A DNA stretch of 64,000 nucleotides from Phycisphaerae bacterium (GTDB taxonomy: Bacteria; Planctomycetota; Phycisphaerae; Phycisphaerales; UBA1924). Positions 26,630 through 35,639 of the stretch are shown one piece after another. The DNA is taken from the NCBI GenBank assembly GCA_030429705.1, contig JAUIES010000001.1:1240001-1304000 (forward strand). Reading direction: 5' to 3'. Numbering within the stretch: the stretch's first letter is position 1; each line of letters starts with the position of its first letter. The notes under the pieces were generated by a model that ran no database searches, had not been told where the DNA came from, and saw nothing but the letters and a program-made list of their open reading frames with translations. The translations under genes and the position numbers were made by a program.

Positions 26630-27475
26630 ATGACCAGTGTTCGCAAGAATGAAATCAAGCCATGTGTCCTCAACGGACGAGCGTTCACGCTGATCGAGTT
26701 ATTGGTGGTGATCGCGATTATTTCGCTGCTCATCTCATTGCTCTTGCCCGGGCTGCGCGGTGCTCGTGAGACAGCCTGGTCAACGATTTGTGCATCCAAT
26801 GTCCGTCAGATCGGTGTCGCAGGCACCATGTACGCACAGAACAACCGTGACCTGTATTGGACGACGACCGATTGGTCGCGCCGGTACGACGACCAGAACG
26901 AACTCGTGCCCGGGCATCTCTACGAGTATGTCGACAATGTCGACGAAATCTCAGCATGCCCCAAGAACAAGAGGCAAAACCCATACGACCGGACCGACGG
27001 AGCGATCCTCTTTGACGATGGCACCATCGGCCTCGACTTCGACTACTGCATGGTCGAGGGCACCCAGGGCGTTTCGCTCAGCTCCCAGACCATTATCATG
27101 TATCTCGACCGGCGCGAAAAGTGGTTCACCGGAAGGTCTCGGCCTTACTACTCCCCGTCAGAGGCAAAAACCTACCTCACCGCGTTCCGCTCCATTCCAA
27201 TCTTCATGGAGGAATCGTCATACTGGTACAACGGCATCTATTTCGACGGCCGATGGGGAAATGTCGACCAGTTGACCAATCGGCATGACGAAGGCGGGCT
27301 CATCGGATACCTCGACGGCTCGGCCGAACGATTCGTGCCACAAATCAACAACGACGAACCAGAACAACGCGGCAAAGACTGGGTCGCCAACGATCTCTTC
27401 ACAGAACTGGGCAACGGGTATCGCCGCATCTATGGCCCGATCCGCCCCTACGGCTGGATCAACAACCCCAGATAG
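26630..27475 (+). CDS. pseudopilin with H-x9-DG motif
   Basis: A 281-residue prepilin-like protein. The leader ([18 protein letters not shown]) precedes the prepilin cleavage site and helix [22 protein letters not shown]. The C-terminal globular part has [12 protein letters not shown], the H-x9-DG motif that defines a very large planctomycete pseudopilin family. These are thought to be minor pilins or secretion pseudopilins. The ATG at 26630 gives the shortest sensible leader. An HIT-family gene follows after 17 bases, but the functional link is unclear. Confidence 0.82.
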   Translation: MTSVRKNEIKPCVLNGRAFTLIELLVVIAIISLLISLLLPGLRGARETAWSTICASNVRQIGVAGTMYAQNNRDLYWTTTDWSRRYDDQNELVPGHLYEYVDNVDEISACPKNKRQNPYDRTDGAILFDDGTIGLDFDYCMVEGTQGVSLSSQTIIMYLDRREKWFTGRSRPYYSPSEAKTYLTAFRSIPIFMEESSYWYNGIYFDGRWGNVDQLTNRHDEGGLIGYLDGSAERFVPQINNDEPEQRGKDWVANDLFTELGNGYRRIYGPIRPYGWINNPR

Positions 27476-27492
27476 TCACGCTACCGTTTGTC

Positions 27493-28065
27493 ATGGCAAC
27501 AGAATCAGATCAGAGCAATCGTTCACCGAACGCCATCTGGGCGCCGTGGCGGCTCAAGTACCTCGAATCGCTCGACGAAGCCGACACCATGGCAAACTCG
27601 AACAAATCACCTCGTCAAAAGGGCGCGTGTTTCCTCGATGACTACTGGACAAACCCGACCCATGACGAGAAAAACCATGTCATCGTTCGCACCGAACAAG
27701 GCATGATTTTGCTCAACGGATTCCCCTACGCCAACGGCCACCTGTTGGTCGCGCTCGGTCGCGGGGCGCCACGACTGCTCGACTACACAAATGAAGAACG
27801 GGCAGCGCTGTGGGGGCTGGCTGAGCACGCGATGGATCTGATGGACCGAACGCTCAATCCGCAGGGTATCAATCTTGGAATCAACCAGGGGCGGGCAGCG
27901 GGTGCCGGCGTGCCAGGACACCTGCATGTCCATCTTGTGCCCAGGTGGGGGGGCGATGTCAACTTTACAACGACCGTCGCAAATGTGCGGGTGATTCCCA
28001 GTTCACTCGAAGCGATGGCCCAACGCTATCGAGCGACAATTCGCCGTGATCTAGAGAAGGGTTGA
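27493..28065 (+). CDS. HIT-family nucleotide hydrolase/transferase
   Basis: A 190-residue member of the histidine triad superfamily. The active site is HLHVHLVPRW (H-x-H-x-H), in which the middle histidine forms a nucleotidyl intermediate. The N-terminal WAPWRLKYLE and CFLDDYW are typical of the Ap4A phosphorylase-like/FHIT branch that cleaves dinucleoside polyphosphates, and the Cys in GACFLDDY corresponds to the first metal-site position of that branch. It follows the pseudopilin by 17 bases and converges on the PilZ gene with only one base between the stops. Confidence 0.88.
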   Translation: MATESDQSNRSPNAIWAPWRLKYLESLDEADTMANSNKSPRQKGACFLDDYWTNPTHDEKNHVIVRTEQGMILLNGFPYANGHLLVALGRGAPRLLDYTNEERAALWGLAEHAMDLMDRTLNPQGINLGINQGRAAGAGVPGHLHVHLVPRWGGDVNFTTTVANVRVIPSSLEAMAQRYRATIRRDLEKG

Positions 28066-28066
28066 C

Positions 28067-28378
28067 CTACGCTGCCGCCTGTGCGGTCGCGGCGACAAGC
28101 CCGATTCGGTAGCCGTCACCATCGCGCTCACATCGGACAACGCGACCTAATCGGCTTGGGAGTACGGTGTCGTCGAAATGAAATCCAAGCAGGTCGCCGG
28201 GCGTTGCCGGCAAAGGTGACCGCACCCCGAGGCCGCACGCGCTGCTGTCGATCAACTCGATGCCCGCGACGCCGACACGCCCATCATTCGAAAATGTGGC
28301 CAACACGCTCCCGCTCGCGGGTGATCGTGGCAAACGCCGACGCTCGGCACCAAATGACGCGGTCAATCTCAAAGTCAT
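28067..28378 (-). CDS. PilZ-domain protein
   Basis: A 103-residue single-domain PilZ protein. The c-di-GMP-binding signatures are visible: an Arg cluster near the N-terminus (ERRRLPR, the RxxxR element) and DSSACGLGV (the D/NxSxxG element). It probably senses cyclic di-GMP. The ATG at 28378 is preceded by GGAAGGA; longer frames upstream lack a ribosome binding site. It lies between a class II DAHP synthase upstream and the HIT gene downstream. The target it controls is unknown. Confidence 0.75.
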   Translation of the reverse strand: MTLRLTASFGAERRRLPRSPASGSVLATFSNDGRVGVAGIELIDSSACGLGVRSPLPATPGDLLGFHFDDTVLPSRLGRVVRCERDGDGYRIGLVAATAQAAA

Positions 28379-28480
28379 GGCTCGTCCTTCCGTGGACCAA
28401 ATACTGCAGCAGAGACGCGCGCTCCGCTCCATGCGACCATCGACCGATTTCAACCCGATCTCAATCGAAACTCGAGAGAA

Positions 28481-29842
28481 TCATGATTTCGTAAACGACG
28501 CCAGCAGGAACGCGAGCTCAAGTGCCTGTTGGTAATTGAGACGAGGATCGCACAGCGATGCATAATTCATGCTCAAATCGCCCTCGTTCACGCCAGCGGC
28601 ACCGCCCACGCACTCGGTGACATCATCGCCCGTCAACTCAAAATGAACCCCCCCAAGACAGGTGCCTGCAGCACGGTGGCATTCAAGCACTTCCTCGAGT
28701 TCGGTCGCAATCGAGTCAAAATTCCTTGTCTTGATGCCCGTCGAGGTCGTCGTCCCGTTGCCATGCATCGGATCGCACATCCAGAGCACTCGTTTGCCCG
28801 CCTCTGTGACACGACCGAGCACTTCCGGCAGAATGGCTGCAGCCTTGCCCGCCCCCAATCTCGAAATCAGCACGATTCGCCCGGGCTCATTTGCAGGGTT
28901 CAGTACATCCAGTAGTTGCAAGACATGTTCACCAGTTGCGGTCGGTCCGATCTTGATCCCCACCGGGTTGGCGATCCCTCGAAAAAACTCAACATGTGCA
29001 CCGTCGAGCGCACGCGTCCGCTCACCAATCCACGGTAAGTGGGTCGTCAGGTTGTAATAGCCTTCCCGCCGAGGGACGCGCCGTGTTTGCGCACTTTCAT
29101 ACAGCAGATTCAAACCCTCGTGACTCGTAAAGAACTCCACGCGCGTCATGTCCTCGACCGTGCGCTCGCCGAGTGCTTCCATAAAACGAAGCCCATCAGA
29201 CAGCGTCTGACTCATGCGGGCATAGTCCGCGCGCCTCTGTTCTGACAGGCTCGCGTGCTGAAAGAAACTCAGGTCCCAGTACTCCGGATGATGCAGATCT
29301 GCAAAACCACCCTCAGCCAGCGAGCGAATGAAGTTCAGTGTCATCGCAGCATGCTGATACGCTCGCACCATCAGATGCGGGTTCGGTTCTCTCGATAATG
29401 GCGAAAAGTCAGATTCATTGACCAAATCGCCAAAGTAACTGGGCAGTTCAACAGCCTGCCCGTCAATCTCGCGGCTCTCCACAGCGTTGGAACGAGGCTT
29501 GGCATATTGACCCGAAATCCGACCAATGCGCGTCACCGGCTTTTGAAGTCCATGGATCAGCACCAGGGACATCTGCAGCAAAATCTTCAATTTATTCGTG
29601 ATGACTTCGGGACGGCAATCGGCAAGCGTCTCGGCACAATCACCACCCTGCAGAATGAAACGCTTGCCCTCCTGAGCCTCAGCAATCTCCTTCTTCAAAC
29701 GCTCGATCTCCCAACTCGTCACGAGTGGGGGCAAGGAGCACAGTTTGGCGCATGCCCGATCGACAGCCTCTCGATCGCGGTACACAACCTGTTGCGCTTC
29801 GAGTTTCGCTTTCCACGATTCCGGGGTCCAGCCTGATGGCAT
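28481..29842 (-). CDS. class II (plant-type) DAHP synthase
   Basis: 3-Deoxy-D-arabino-heptulosonate 7-phosphate synthase joins phosphoenolpyruvate and erythrose 4-phosphate, the first step of the shikimate pathway. The 453-residue product is the long class II type. Visible motifs are RFILQGGDCAE (metal-binding Cys), TRIGRISGQYAKPRS (PEP-binding Arg/Lys), FTSHEGLNLLYE, GIKIGPT, CDPMHGNG and the late LTGDDVTEC with metal-binding acids. The ATG at 29842 follows AGAGGAG by 5 bases; a GTG nine codons upstream lacks a site. No other aro genes are near. Confidence 0.95.
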   Translation of the reverse strand: MPSGWTPESWKAKLEAQQVVYRDREAVDRACAKLCSLPPLVTSWEIERLKKEIAEAQEGKRFILQGGDCAETLADCRPEVITNKLKILLQMSLVLIHGLQKPVTRIGRISGQYAKPRSNAVESREIDGQAVELPSYFGDLVNESDFSPLSREPNPHLMVRAYQHAAMTLNFIRSLAEGGFADLHHPEYWDLSFFQHASLSEQRRADYARMSQTLSDGLRFMEALGERTVEDMTRVEFFTSHEGLNLLYESAQTRRVPRREGYYNLTTHLPWIGERTRALDGAHVEFFRGIANPVGIKIGPTATGEHVLQLLDVLNPANEPGRIVLISRLGAGKAAAILPEVLGRVTEAGKRVLWMCDPMHGNGTTTSTGIKTRNFDSIATELEEVLECHRAAGTCLGGVHFELTGDDVTECVGGAAGVNEGDLSMNYASLCDPRLNYQQALELAFLLASFTKS

Positions 29843-30129
29843 CCATGCTCCTCTATCTATAGATGACACGCTCGCAGCCCATGTTTCGACGCCAACAAGA
29901 GCCGAGTCACCAACAATTGAGAGAATTGCGTGTTTTTTGACTGAAGAAATTCACTTTTTCGCACCGTTCGGTCGATTGCCGTGTTCAGCCGCGATTGTCC
30001 CCACGATGGGTGGGGGCGGCGGCTGGTCGCTCCACAATGCCGTGGTTCGACCCAAAATGCGTCCCTCGGCCCCACAAACAGGCATTCAAAGGGCCTGAAA
30101 CGCTGAAACAAGCACACGGAGCAATCACA

Positions 30130-30933
30130 ATGGCAACGAACTCACGAACAACAACCAAGCGTGCACGACGCACAACCAAAACAACCACGAAACGCACGCC
30201 AGGTCGAAAACCAGCTGCCAAAAAAGCATCAACCACAAAAAAATCGACCACACGCAAGCCTGCAGCCAAGAAATCAACGACCGCGAAGAAGAGCACCGCT
30301 CGCAAGCCAGCAGCCAAAAAGGCAACAACAGCGCGAAAGACCACCGCCAAGAAGCCCACTGCTAAAAAGTCGACAACCGCCAAGAAGACTGTTGCCCGCA
30401 AGCCCGCTGCGAAGAAAACCGCCGCGACCAAAACTTCTGGCCGCAAGGTGACCGCACGCAAGACCACCGCCAAAAAGTCCACCGCAGCCAAGAAGAGCAC
30501 CGCTCGCAAGCCCGCCACCAAGCGGACAACCGCGAAGAAGACAACCGCTGCCAAGAAATCTGTTGCTCGCAAACCTGCTGCGAAGCGCACAACCGCTGCC
30601 AAGACCTCAGGTCGCAAGGTGACAGCGCGCAAGACAACGGCAAAGAAGGCCACGACCGCCAAGAAGAGCACCGCTCGCAAGCCTGCAGCCAAGAAGGCCA
30701 ACACCGCCCGCAAGACGACCGCTCGCAAGACCACTGCCAAGAAGTCGGTCGCGCGCAAGCCAGCAGCACGCAAAACTACCGCTGCCAAGAAGTCAGTCGC
30801 TCGTAAGCCGGCTGTCAAGCGGACCGTGGCCCGCAAGACGACCACACGCAAGACCGCCGCTCGCAAAGCGGTCGCCGGTCGCATCGCTCGCACGCGTTCG
30901 ACCACTGCCCGTCGGACACGCCGCGCAGCATAA
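30130..30933 (+). CDS. histone H1-like lysine/alanine-rich DNA-binding protein
   Basis: A 267-residue, extremely basic, low-complexity protein built from short units such as AAKKSTARKPAAKK and TTAKKTTAAKK, resembling the C-terminal tail of histone H1, bacterial AlgP and chlamydial Hc2. It should bind DNA without sequence specificity and compact the chromosome. There is no folded domain. The unit starting TSGRKVTARKTTAKK occurs twice, 58 residues apart, which also gives DNA-level repeats about 174 bp apart. GGAG lies 8 bases before the ATG at 30130. It is monocistronic with its own strong terminator, suggesting high expression. Confidence 0.88.
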   Translation: MATNSRTTTKRARRTTKTTTKRTPGRKPAAKKASTTKKSTTRKPAAKKSTTAKKSTARKPAAKKATTARKTTAKKPTAKKSTTAKKTVARKPAAKKTAATKTSGRKVTARKTTAKKSTAAKKSTARKPATKRTTAKKTTAAKKSVARKPAAKRTTAAKTSGRKVTARKTTAKKATTAKKSTARKPAAKKANTARKTTARKTTAKKSVARKPAARKTTAAKKSVARKPAVKRTVARKTTTRKTAARKAVAGRIARTRSTTARRTRRAA

Positions 30934-30955
30934 GCGAACCCAATCAATGAGAGAA

Positions 30956-30996
30956 CCGCAAGGCGTGGAACGGACTCCACGCCTTGCGGCGTTTTG
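30956..30996 (+). terminator. strong terminator of the histone-like gene
   Basis: A perfect 14-bp stem (30956-30969 with 30976-30989) with a 6-base loop is followed by CGTTTTGT. Confidence 0.85.
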
Positions 30997-31016
30997 TATA
31001 GATTCAATAGGCCCGA

Positions 31017-33647
31017 CTAACGAGAACTCTTGGTTGGTGCAGCGTGATCCGGTCGTTGCCGTCCGCACACACCAGCGGATTCATCGGTCACACCAAGTTC
31101 ACGCAGGTGATCATGCCACGCTTGTGTATGAACCTGCCAGAAGTGTTCGAATGAGTTCACCAAACTGAACTGCTGCATGTGTTCGACGGCTGCCGCACCC
31201 ATCCCGCGTCGTTTTTGACCGTCGCTGATGAGTTCGACAATCCGCGCTGACCACTGTTCAGGGTTCGTCGCGGGAATCACAAACCCGGTCCTGCCATCGG
31301 CGACCACTTCCTTTGGCCCCCCCTCATCGGTTACAAACACGGGCAACCCCGAACCCTGGCTTTCCATCACAACCTGGCCGAGTGTGTCGGTCGTCGAGGG
31401 GAACACAAACATGTCTGATGATGCATAAATGGTTGACAATTCCGTTCCGTGCCGGAAACCGAGGAACTGTGCGTTCTTACCACGCAGCGCCTTTTCCATA
31501 TCCTTTCGGAATGGCCCATCGCCAACGAGGATCAACTCGGTATCAAGACCGCGCGATCGACAGGCATCGTGCACCTGCTTCCACACCTCCACCAGCAACG
31601 GCATATTCTTCTCGACACTCACGCGGCCCACATACAACACTTTCACCGAAGCCGCCCGCGCGCCAACGGTCGGCCAGATCGACTGGTTCGCAAACCCCGG
31701 GTTGAACTGGTCAGTATCAAACCCAGGCATCAGGCTGACGATGCTCTTTTCTCGTAGCCCCAGTTCGCTCAGCGACCGCACATAATCTTCTGACCGCGTA
31801 AAAATCGCAGTAAACGGACGGTAGAAGCCGCGCATGAAACTCTCACTGAGTTTGGTCAGACCGTTGTCGTCAAAGAGGCGATCGATGTACGCGGGGAAGT
31901 CTGTGTGATACACACCAAGCACCGGCACACGCAGCATCTTCGCAGCGAGGAAACCAACGCACCCCACCGGACCCGGTGTCGAAATGTGAATGACATCCGG
32001 CTGATGCTCGTCGATGTGCCTCAGAATCCGCATCAAGGGAGGTAGGCACAAATCAAGATTGTCGTACTTCGGCATCTTGATCGCAAAAACCGGGTCGAAG
32101 TTATGAATGTTCGGCAGATCAGGGCAAGGTAGCCGCGTCGAGGTAATCACCTGCAGGTCACGATCACTCTCGTGACCTCGCTGGGCGACATTCTGAATGA
32201 ACCGGCACACGCCGTTCACATCCGCGATCGTGTCTGTAAACAGGCTCACACGCATCGGCCGCTCCCGCACGCTGATTCCGCTTCCCGGCTCGGTCGTTTC
32301 ATGTTCAAACTGCTCGATCAGATTCCGTTCCTTGTTCTGATGAAACAACCCGATGAGATACGGCAACTGCGCAATCTGCAGCATCGCGTAACTCACAAGA
32401 TACTCGCTGATGCGCGCCGGATCACGCTTGCGAAAACTGCGCACCATACCCGGCGCCATCGCACGACCAAGAGCCTCCGTCAGATCTTGTGAAAACGAAG
32501 CCATGCGTTCATGGTCAGACACCGGCGCCCCATCGGTCCAGGTCGCCGGGTCAAGCCGATCACGCAGTTCAGGATACCGATCGAGCAGCGTCGTGACTTC
32601 TTTACGCAGCGACTTGGTAATCGGCAGGCTCGGCGACTTGCGACGCGAGAACCAAAGCCGTTGCGAAGCCTTGTATGCCGCCACGCGCAACTTGCTCGGT
32701 TTGGGCGCGTGGACCCCGGCAAACTTCAACAACTTCGATGCCATGTACCGTCCGGTGGGGCTCCGTTGGTCATGCAGCCTGTTCGCATAGAAGTTCGCAC
32801 CAACGGTTGCCAATTGATGCGCAAGCAGCGCAGAGTGTCCGCCAACCCCCCCGGCACGCGATTGCCCGCCCATGACACGGTTCAGGAACTCGCGAGGGTC
32901 GTGAATGGTCTCACCCGCAGCAAGCGGCACCGCGGTCCAGGTTTTGCCCATGTTCAAGAGTGCGTGATCATCCGAACCACCGGTGCGGCCCTTCTCCCAG
33001 ACCCGAGGCCACAGCGGCTCAAGCCCATGCTCATCAACCAGCCGATGGACCAGTCCAGGCGTGAGACCATCCAGAAATCGCTCGATCGCGGTGTTCAAGG
33101 TTTGCGCGTGCGCGCCATTGCGTTCTTCAAAACACTTGAACAGCAACGCCAACCGCTCGACATGCCAACGCGAAAGTCGATCGTTCTGTACATACAGCGG
33201 GTGAGCGCACGCGTGGGCAAGCCCCTGCTCGCGCACCCATGCTGCAAAGTCATAGATGTTTTCACGCAGCCCGAGTTTGCCGATCTGTTCGTGTTGAGCC
33301 GGCGAAATGTTCCACACCAGAACATGGATCAAGCACCGGTCTTCCGGAAACACAACGCTGACTTCTTCGCCAACAACAAACCGCTCAAAACCGCGATCGG
33401 CCAACTCCATCGCACCGCGAATCGTGTCATGATCGGTGATCGTGACCAGATCCATGCCGCGCGCAATCGCTTGGTCAAAGACCCGTTCAGGCGGCGAGTA
33501 ACTCTCCGGGCACCCAATCAGGCTCACAGCCTTGTTCACCGGCCCGTCAGATGCCCACGAATGACAATGCAGGTCAGCTCGGCAGAACGCACCCCAGTCC
33601 TTCCGAGCGACGACGCTCTTGTCGCGTTCCGACTGTGCGTTTTTCAC
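31017..33647 (-). CDS. PHP phosphoesterase - GT4 glycosyltransferase fusion
   Basis: An 876-residue two-domain protein. The N-terminal PHP domain has the metal-ligand motifs ADLHCHS (His27, His29), TITDHDT (Asp72, His73, Asp74) and AHPLYV (His149). A helical linker (about 300-480) follows. The C-terminal GT-B glycosyltransferase (family 4) starts near MRVSLFTDTIADVNGV and contains VYHTDFPAYI, LYVGRVSVEKNM, LILVGDGPF and FVFPSTTDTLGQVVMESQGSG, where the E-x7-E-like motif binds the nucleotide sugar. The GTG start is supported by GGGAGGTG. The pairing suggests one enzyme that handles a sugar phosphate and transfers a sugar, perhaps in glycolipid synthesis; this is inference. Confidence 0.88.
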   Translation of the reverse strand: MKNAQSERDKSVVARKDWGAFCRADLHCHSWASDGPVNKAVSLIGCPESYSPPERVFDQAIARGMDLVTITDHDTIRGAMELADRGFERFVVGEEVSVVFPEDRCLIHVLVWNISPAQHEQIGKLGLRENIYDFAAWVREQGLAHACAHPLYVQNDRLSRWHVERLALLFKCFEERNGAHAQTLNTAIERFLDGLTPGLVHRLVDEHGLEPLWPRVWEKGRTGGSDDHALLNMGKTWTAVPLAAGETIHDPREFLNRVMGGQSRAGGVGGHSALLAHQLATVGANFYANRLHDQRSPTGRYMASKLLKFAGVHAPKPSKLRVAAYKASQRLWFSRRKSPSLPITKSLRKEVTTLLDRYPELRDRLDPATWTDGAPVSDHERMASFSQDLTEALGRAMAPGMVRSFRKRDPARISEYLVSYAMLQIAQLPYLIGLFHQNKERNLIEQFEHETTEPGSGISVRERPMRVSLFTDTIADVNGVCRFIQNVAQRGHESDRDLQVITSTRLPCPDLPNIHNFDPVFAIKMPKYDNLDLCLPPLMRILRHIDEHQPDVIHISTPGPVGCVGFLAAKMLRVPVLGVYHTDFPAYIDRLFDDNGLTKLSESFMRGFYRPFTAIFTRSEDYVRSLSELGLREKSIVSLMPGFDTDQFNPGFANQSIWPTVGARAASVKVLYVGRVSVEKNMPLLVEVWKQVHDACRSRGLDTELILVGDGPFRKDMEKALRGKNAQFLGFRHGTELSTIYASSDMFVFPSTTDTLGQVVMESQGSGLPVFVTDEGGPKEVVADGRTGFVIPATNPEQWSARIVELISDGQKRRGMGAAAVEHMQQFSLVNSFEHFWQVHTQAWHDHLRELGVTDESAGVCGRQRPDHAAPTKSSR

Positions 33648-33876
33648 GAGACACCTCCCGACTCAGTGTGCAGCCTCCACCAATGGTTGCACCCAAATGG
33701 CCGACGCTTCAATCAAAGCGCCCCGCAAGTGCCAAGTCGCAGGTTAGACCCAAAGACTGCAACCATTGAGCATCATTGGGAGAACGAGAAGTGAATATTT
33801 GCGCGCTGCCCGGTGTTCTCGGTCTCATAGCATGTACAGAACGGAGCGATCTTCGCTCCTCCTCACAAGAAAGGGA

Positions 33877-34416
33877 ATGACCGTGCCAAGACTCGCAATT
33901 GTTGACCCCGAAACCGCCACCGGACCAGCCAAAGAACTGTACGAAGGGCCCCTCAAGGGCAAGCACCTCAATATCTTCAAGAGCATGATCAATGCTCCGG
34001 CTGCGGTGCAGACCTATCTCGGCATGGGCGGAGCGCTCGCCAACGCATCGCTCAGCCCCAAAGAGCAGGAAGTCGTGCAACTCGCAGTCGTCCAGGCGAA
34101 TGAATGCGGCTACTGCGCCAGCGCACACACCGTCATCGGAAAGGGCGCCGGACTCACCGAAGCCCAGACAATCGGCGCTCGCCGAGGCTCCATCGATGAC
34201 GATGCACGCCTGAACGCGCTCGCAAAGTTCGCACGAACGATCTATGACACCCGGGGCAATGTTTCAGATCAGGATCTCGAAGCATTCCGCAGCGCTGGTT
34301 TCAATGACCAGGCCATCGCGGAAGTCATCGCGGTCTACGCCCAAGCCATCTACACGAGCACCTTCAATCACATCAATGAAACCGAAGTCGACTTCCCGCA
34401 GGCCCCAAGTCTCTGA
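33877..34416 (+). CDS. AhpD-like/carboxymuconolactone decarboxylase-family protein
   Basis: A 179-residue all-helical protein of the AhpD/CMD family. The redox motif ECGYCASAHTVIGK (C-x2-C-x3-H) is the peroxidase active site of alkylhydroperoxidase AhpD. It probably reduces peroxides or a disulfide partner. The ATG at 33877 follows AAGGGA. The leader contains a small perfect hairpin (33843-33859) just before the ribosome binding site, which may affect translation. No AhpC gene is nearby. Confidence 0.85.
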   Translation: MTVPRLAIVDPETATGPAKELYEGPLKGKHLNIFKSMINAPAAVQTYLGMGGALANASLSPKEQEVVQLAVVQANECGYCASAHTVIGKGAGLTEAQTIGARRGSIDDDARLNALAKFARTIYDTRGNVSDQDLEAFRSAGFNDQAIAEVIAVYAQAIYTSTFNHINETEVDFPQAPSL

Positions 34417-34461
34417 CGCAGTTGCATGTCGGCGATAACCGATCGACCGATCGATCAAAAA

Positions 34462-34501
34462 GAAAGCGGCCCCGCGCCAATGAACTCCACGGCGCGGGGC
34501 C
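34462..34501 (-). terminator. minus-facing hairpin with T-rich tail
   Basis: GGCCCCGCGCC (34468-34478) pairs perfectly with 34491-34501. On the minus strand it is followed by GCTTTCTTTTT. No minus-strand gene is known immediately upstream of it. Confidence 0.5.
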
Positions 34502-34674
34502 TCGCAGGGGTCTTCAGTGCCCTCACGCATATCTACCATGCCAATGATCGAGGCTTGCTGCGACTCATCTGCCGTATTCTGAGCCCGCAGCGAACGGAAC
34601 ATGCCAAATTCTCCGGTTATCCGGGCAGCGCGAGGAATAGATACACCGGCGATGCTGTTGGCATCGTGGGTCGC

Positions 34675-34698
34675 CCGATTTCCCCCAATCGGTTTTTT
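34675..34698 (+). terminator. first of two tandem plus-strand terminators
   Basis: CCGATT (34675-34680) and AATCGG (34687-34692) enclose a 6-base loop and are followed by six T. Confidence 0.65.
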
Positions 34699-34710
34699 GA
34701 CCCGACTGTC

Positions 34711-34750
34711 GGCCCCGTGTGATGCTGAAACATCACACGGGGCCTTTTTT
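34711..34750 (+). terminator. second tandem plus-strand terminator
   Basis: A perfect 14-bp stem (34711-34724 with 34731-34744) with a 6-base loop is followed by six T. Confidence 0.88.
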
Positions 34751-34815
34751 GGTCCGTCAATCATCTCCCGAGATTTCGCCGACAGCGCCGTTTGGATCGA
34801 TCCCTACCATGTGGA

Positions 34816-35538
34816 ATGGACATACGCATCCTCAACATCGGGACCATGGCTTGCAACGAGTTATGGGGTGAGCGCGAGCCCGTTCGATCCGGGCATGCCA
34901 CGACGACCCTCATTCGGGTGGAAGACGCCACCATCCTCATTGACCCAAGCCTACCGCCTCAGGTCATCGCGGCAAGGTTGGGCGAACGGGCGGCGATCAC
35001 ACCGGATGCCGTCACTCATGTCTTCCTGACCAGTTTCCGCCCGGATGTTCGGCGTGGCATCATGTTGTTTGAAAACGCCGAGTGGTTGATCAGCGCTGCT
35101 GAGCGCGAAGCCGTCGGCACGCCCCTCGCTGCCGATCTGAAGCGCCTTGCTGAAAGTGGCCTGCTCGACGACCCAGACGACGACGACCGCGCCCTCGTCG
35201 AGGCCATTCAGCACGACCTGGCGGTCCTTCAGCGATGCAAGCCCGCTCCGGATGCACTGGCTCCTGGGGTTGACCTGTTCCCGCTGCATGGCGTTACGCC
35301 CGGCATGACCGGGCTCCTGCTCCCTTCGAATCGCGGTGATCTGCTCATCACAGGCGATGCCGTCCCGACGCGCGAGCACCTCGAACAGGGCAGAATTCCG
35401 ATTCGATCTGACAACCCCGATGCAGCCCGCGACTCGCTTCTCGAAGCCATCGAGATTGCGGATACCGTGATCCTGGGGCGTGACAACTTCATGGTCAACC
35501 CCATTCGCCGATCATTCACCGGTGCTATGCCGGGATGA
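34816..35538 (+). CDS. metallo-beta-lactamase-fold protein without the metal site
   Basis: A 240-residue protein with the strand order of the metallo-beta-lactamase superfamily: TTLIRVEDATILIDPSLP, then THVFLT, then LFPLHGVTPGMTGLLL and LLITGDAV. The HxHxDH metal motif expected after THVFLT is replaced by SFRPDV, so the three histidines are lost and only the Asp remains. The later histidine (TPGHT) is Met. It is therefore probably not a metal hydrolase and may act in binding, or be a decayed enzyme kept for another role. The Shine-Dalgarno is weak. It is preceded by strong terminators, so it must have its own promoter. Confidence 0.75.
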   Translation: MDIRILNIGTMACNELWGEREPVRSGHATTTLIRVEDATILIDPSLPPQVIAARLGERAAITPDAVTHVFLTSFRPDVRRGIMLFENAEWLISAAEREAVGTPLAADLKRLAESGLLDDPDDDDRALVEAIQHDLAVLQRCKPAPDALAPGVDLFPLHGVTPGMTGLLLPSNRGDLLITGDAVPTREHLEQGRIPIRSDNPDAARDSLLEAIEIADTVILGRDNFMVNPIRRSFTGAMPG

Positions 35539-35639
35539 ACATCCGCGTTTGAGCGCCAAGAACGGTGATTGGACACCAATCAAAATGCAAATTTGTAATC
35601 AACCAACTCAAAACATCAAAAAGATGTGCAAATTATCTA

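Larger units (their letters stand above)
34417..34815. other. intergenic region with three strong hairpins
   Basis: No coding sequence is supported. The region holds a minus-facing hairpin (34468-34501, with a T-rich tail on the minus strand) and two plus-facing terminators (34675-34698 and 34711-34750). The 170 bases between them could encode a small RNA, but I could not match it to a known RNA class. Confidence 0.4.

Noticed and set aside
29985-31007. Long minus-strand frame (340 codons) opposite the histone-like gene
   Set aside because: It is the antisense of the repetitive Lys/Ala codons and reads as a low-complexity Val/Leu/Arg/Ala protein.
32511-33794. Long plus-strand frame opposite the PHP-glycosyltransferase gene
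   Set aside because: The minus strand carries clear domains with active-site motifs, so this is a shadow of GC-rich codon bias.
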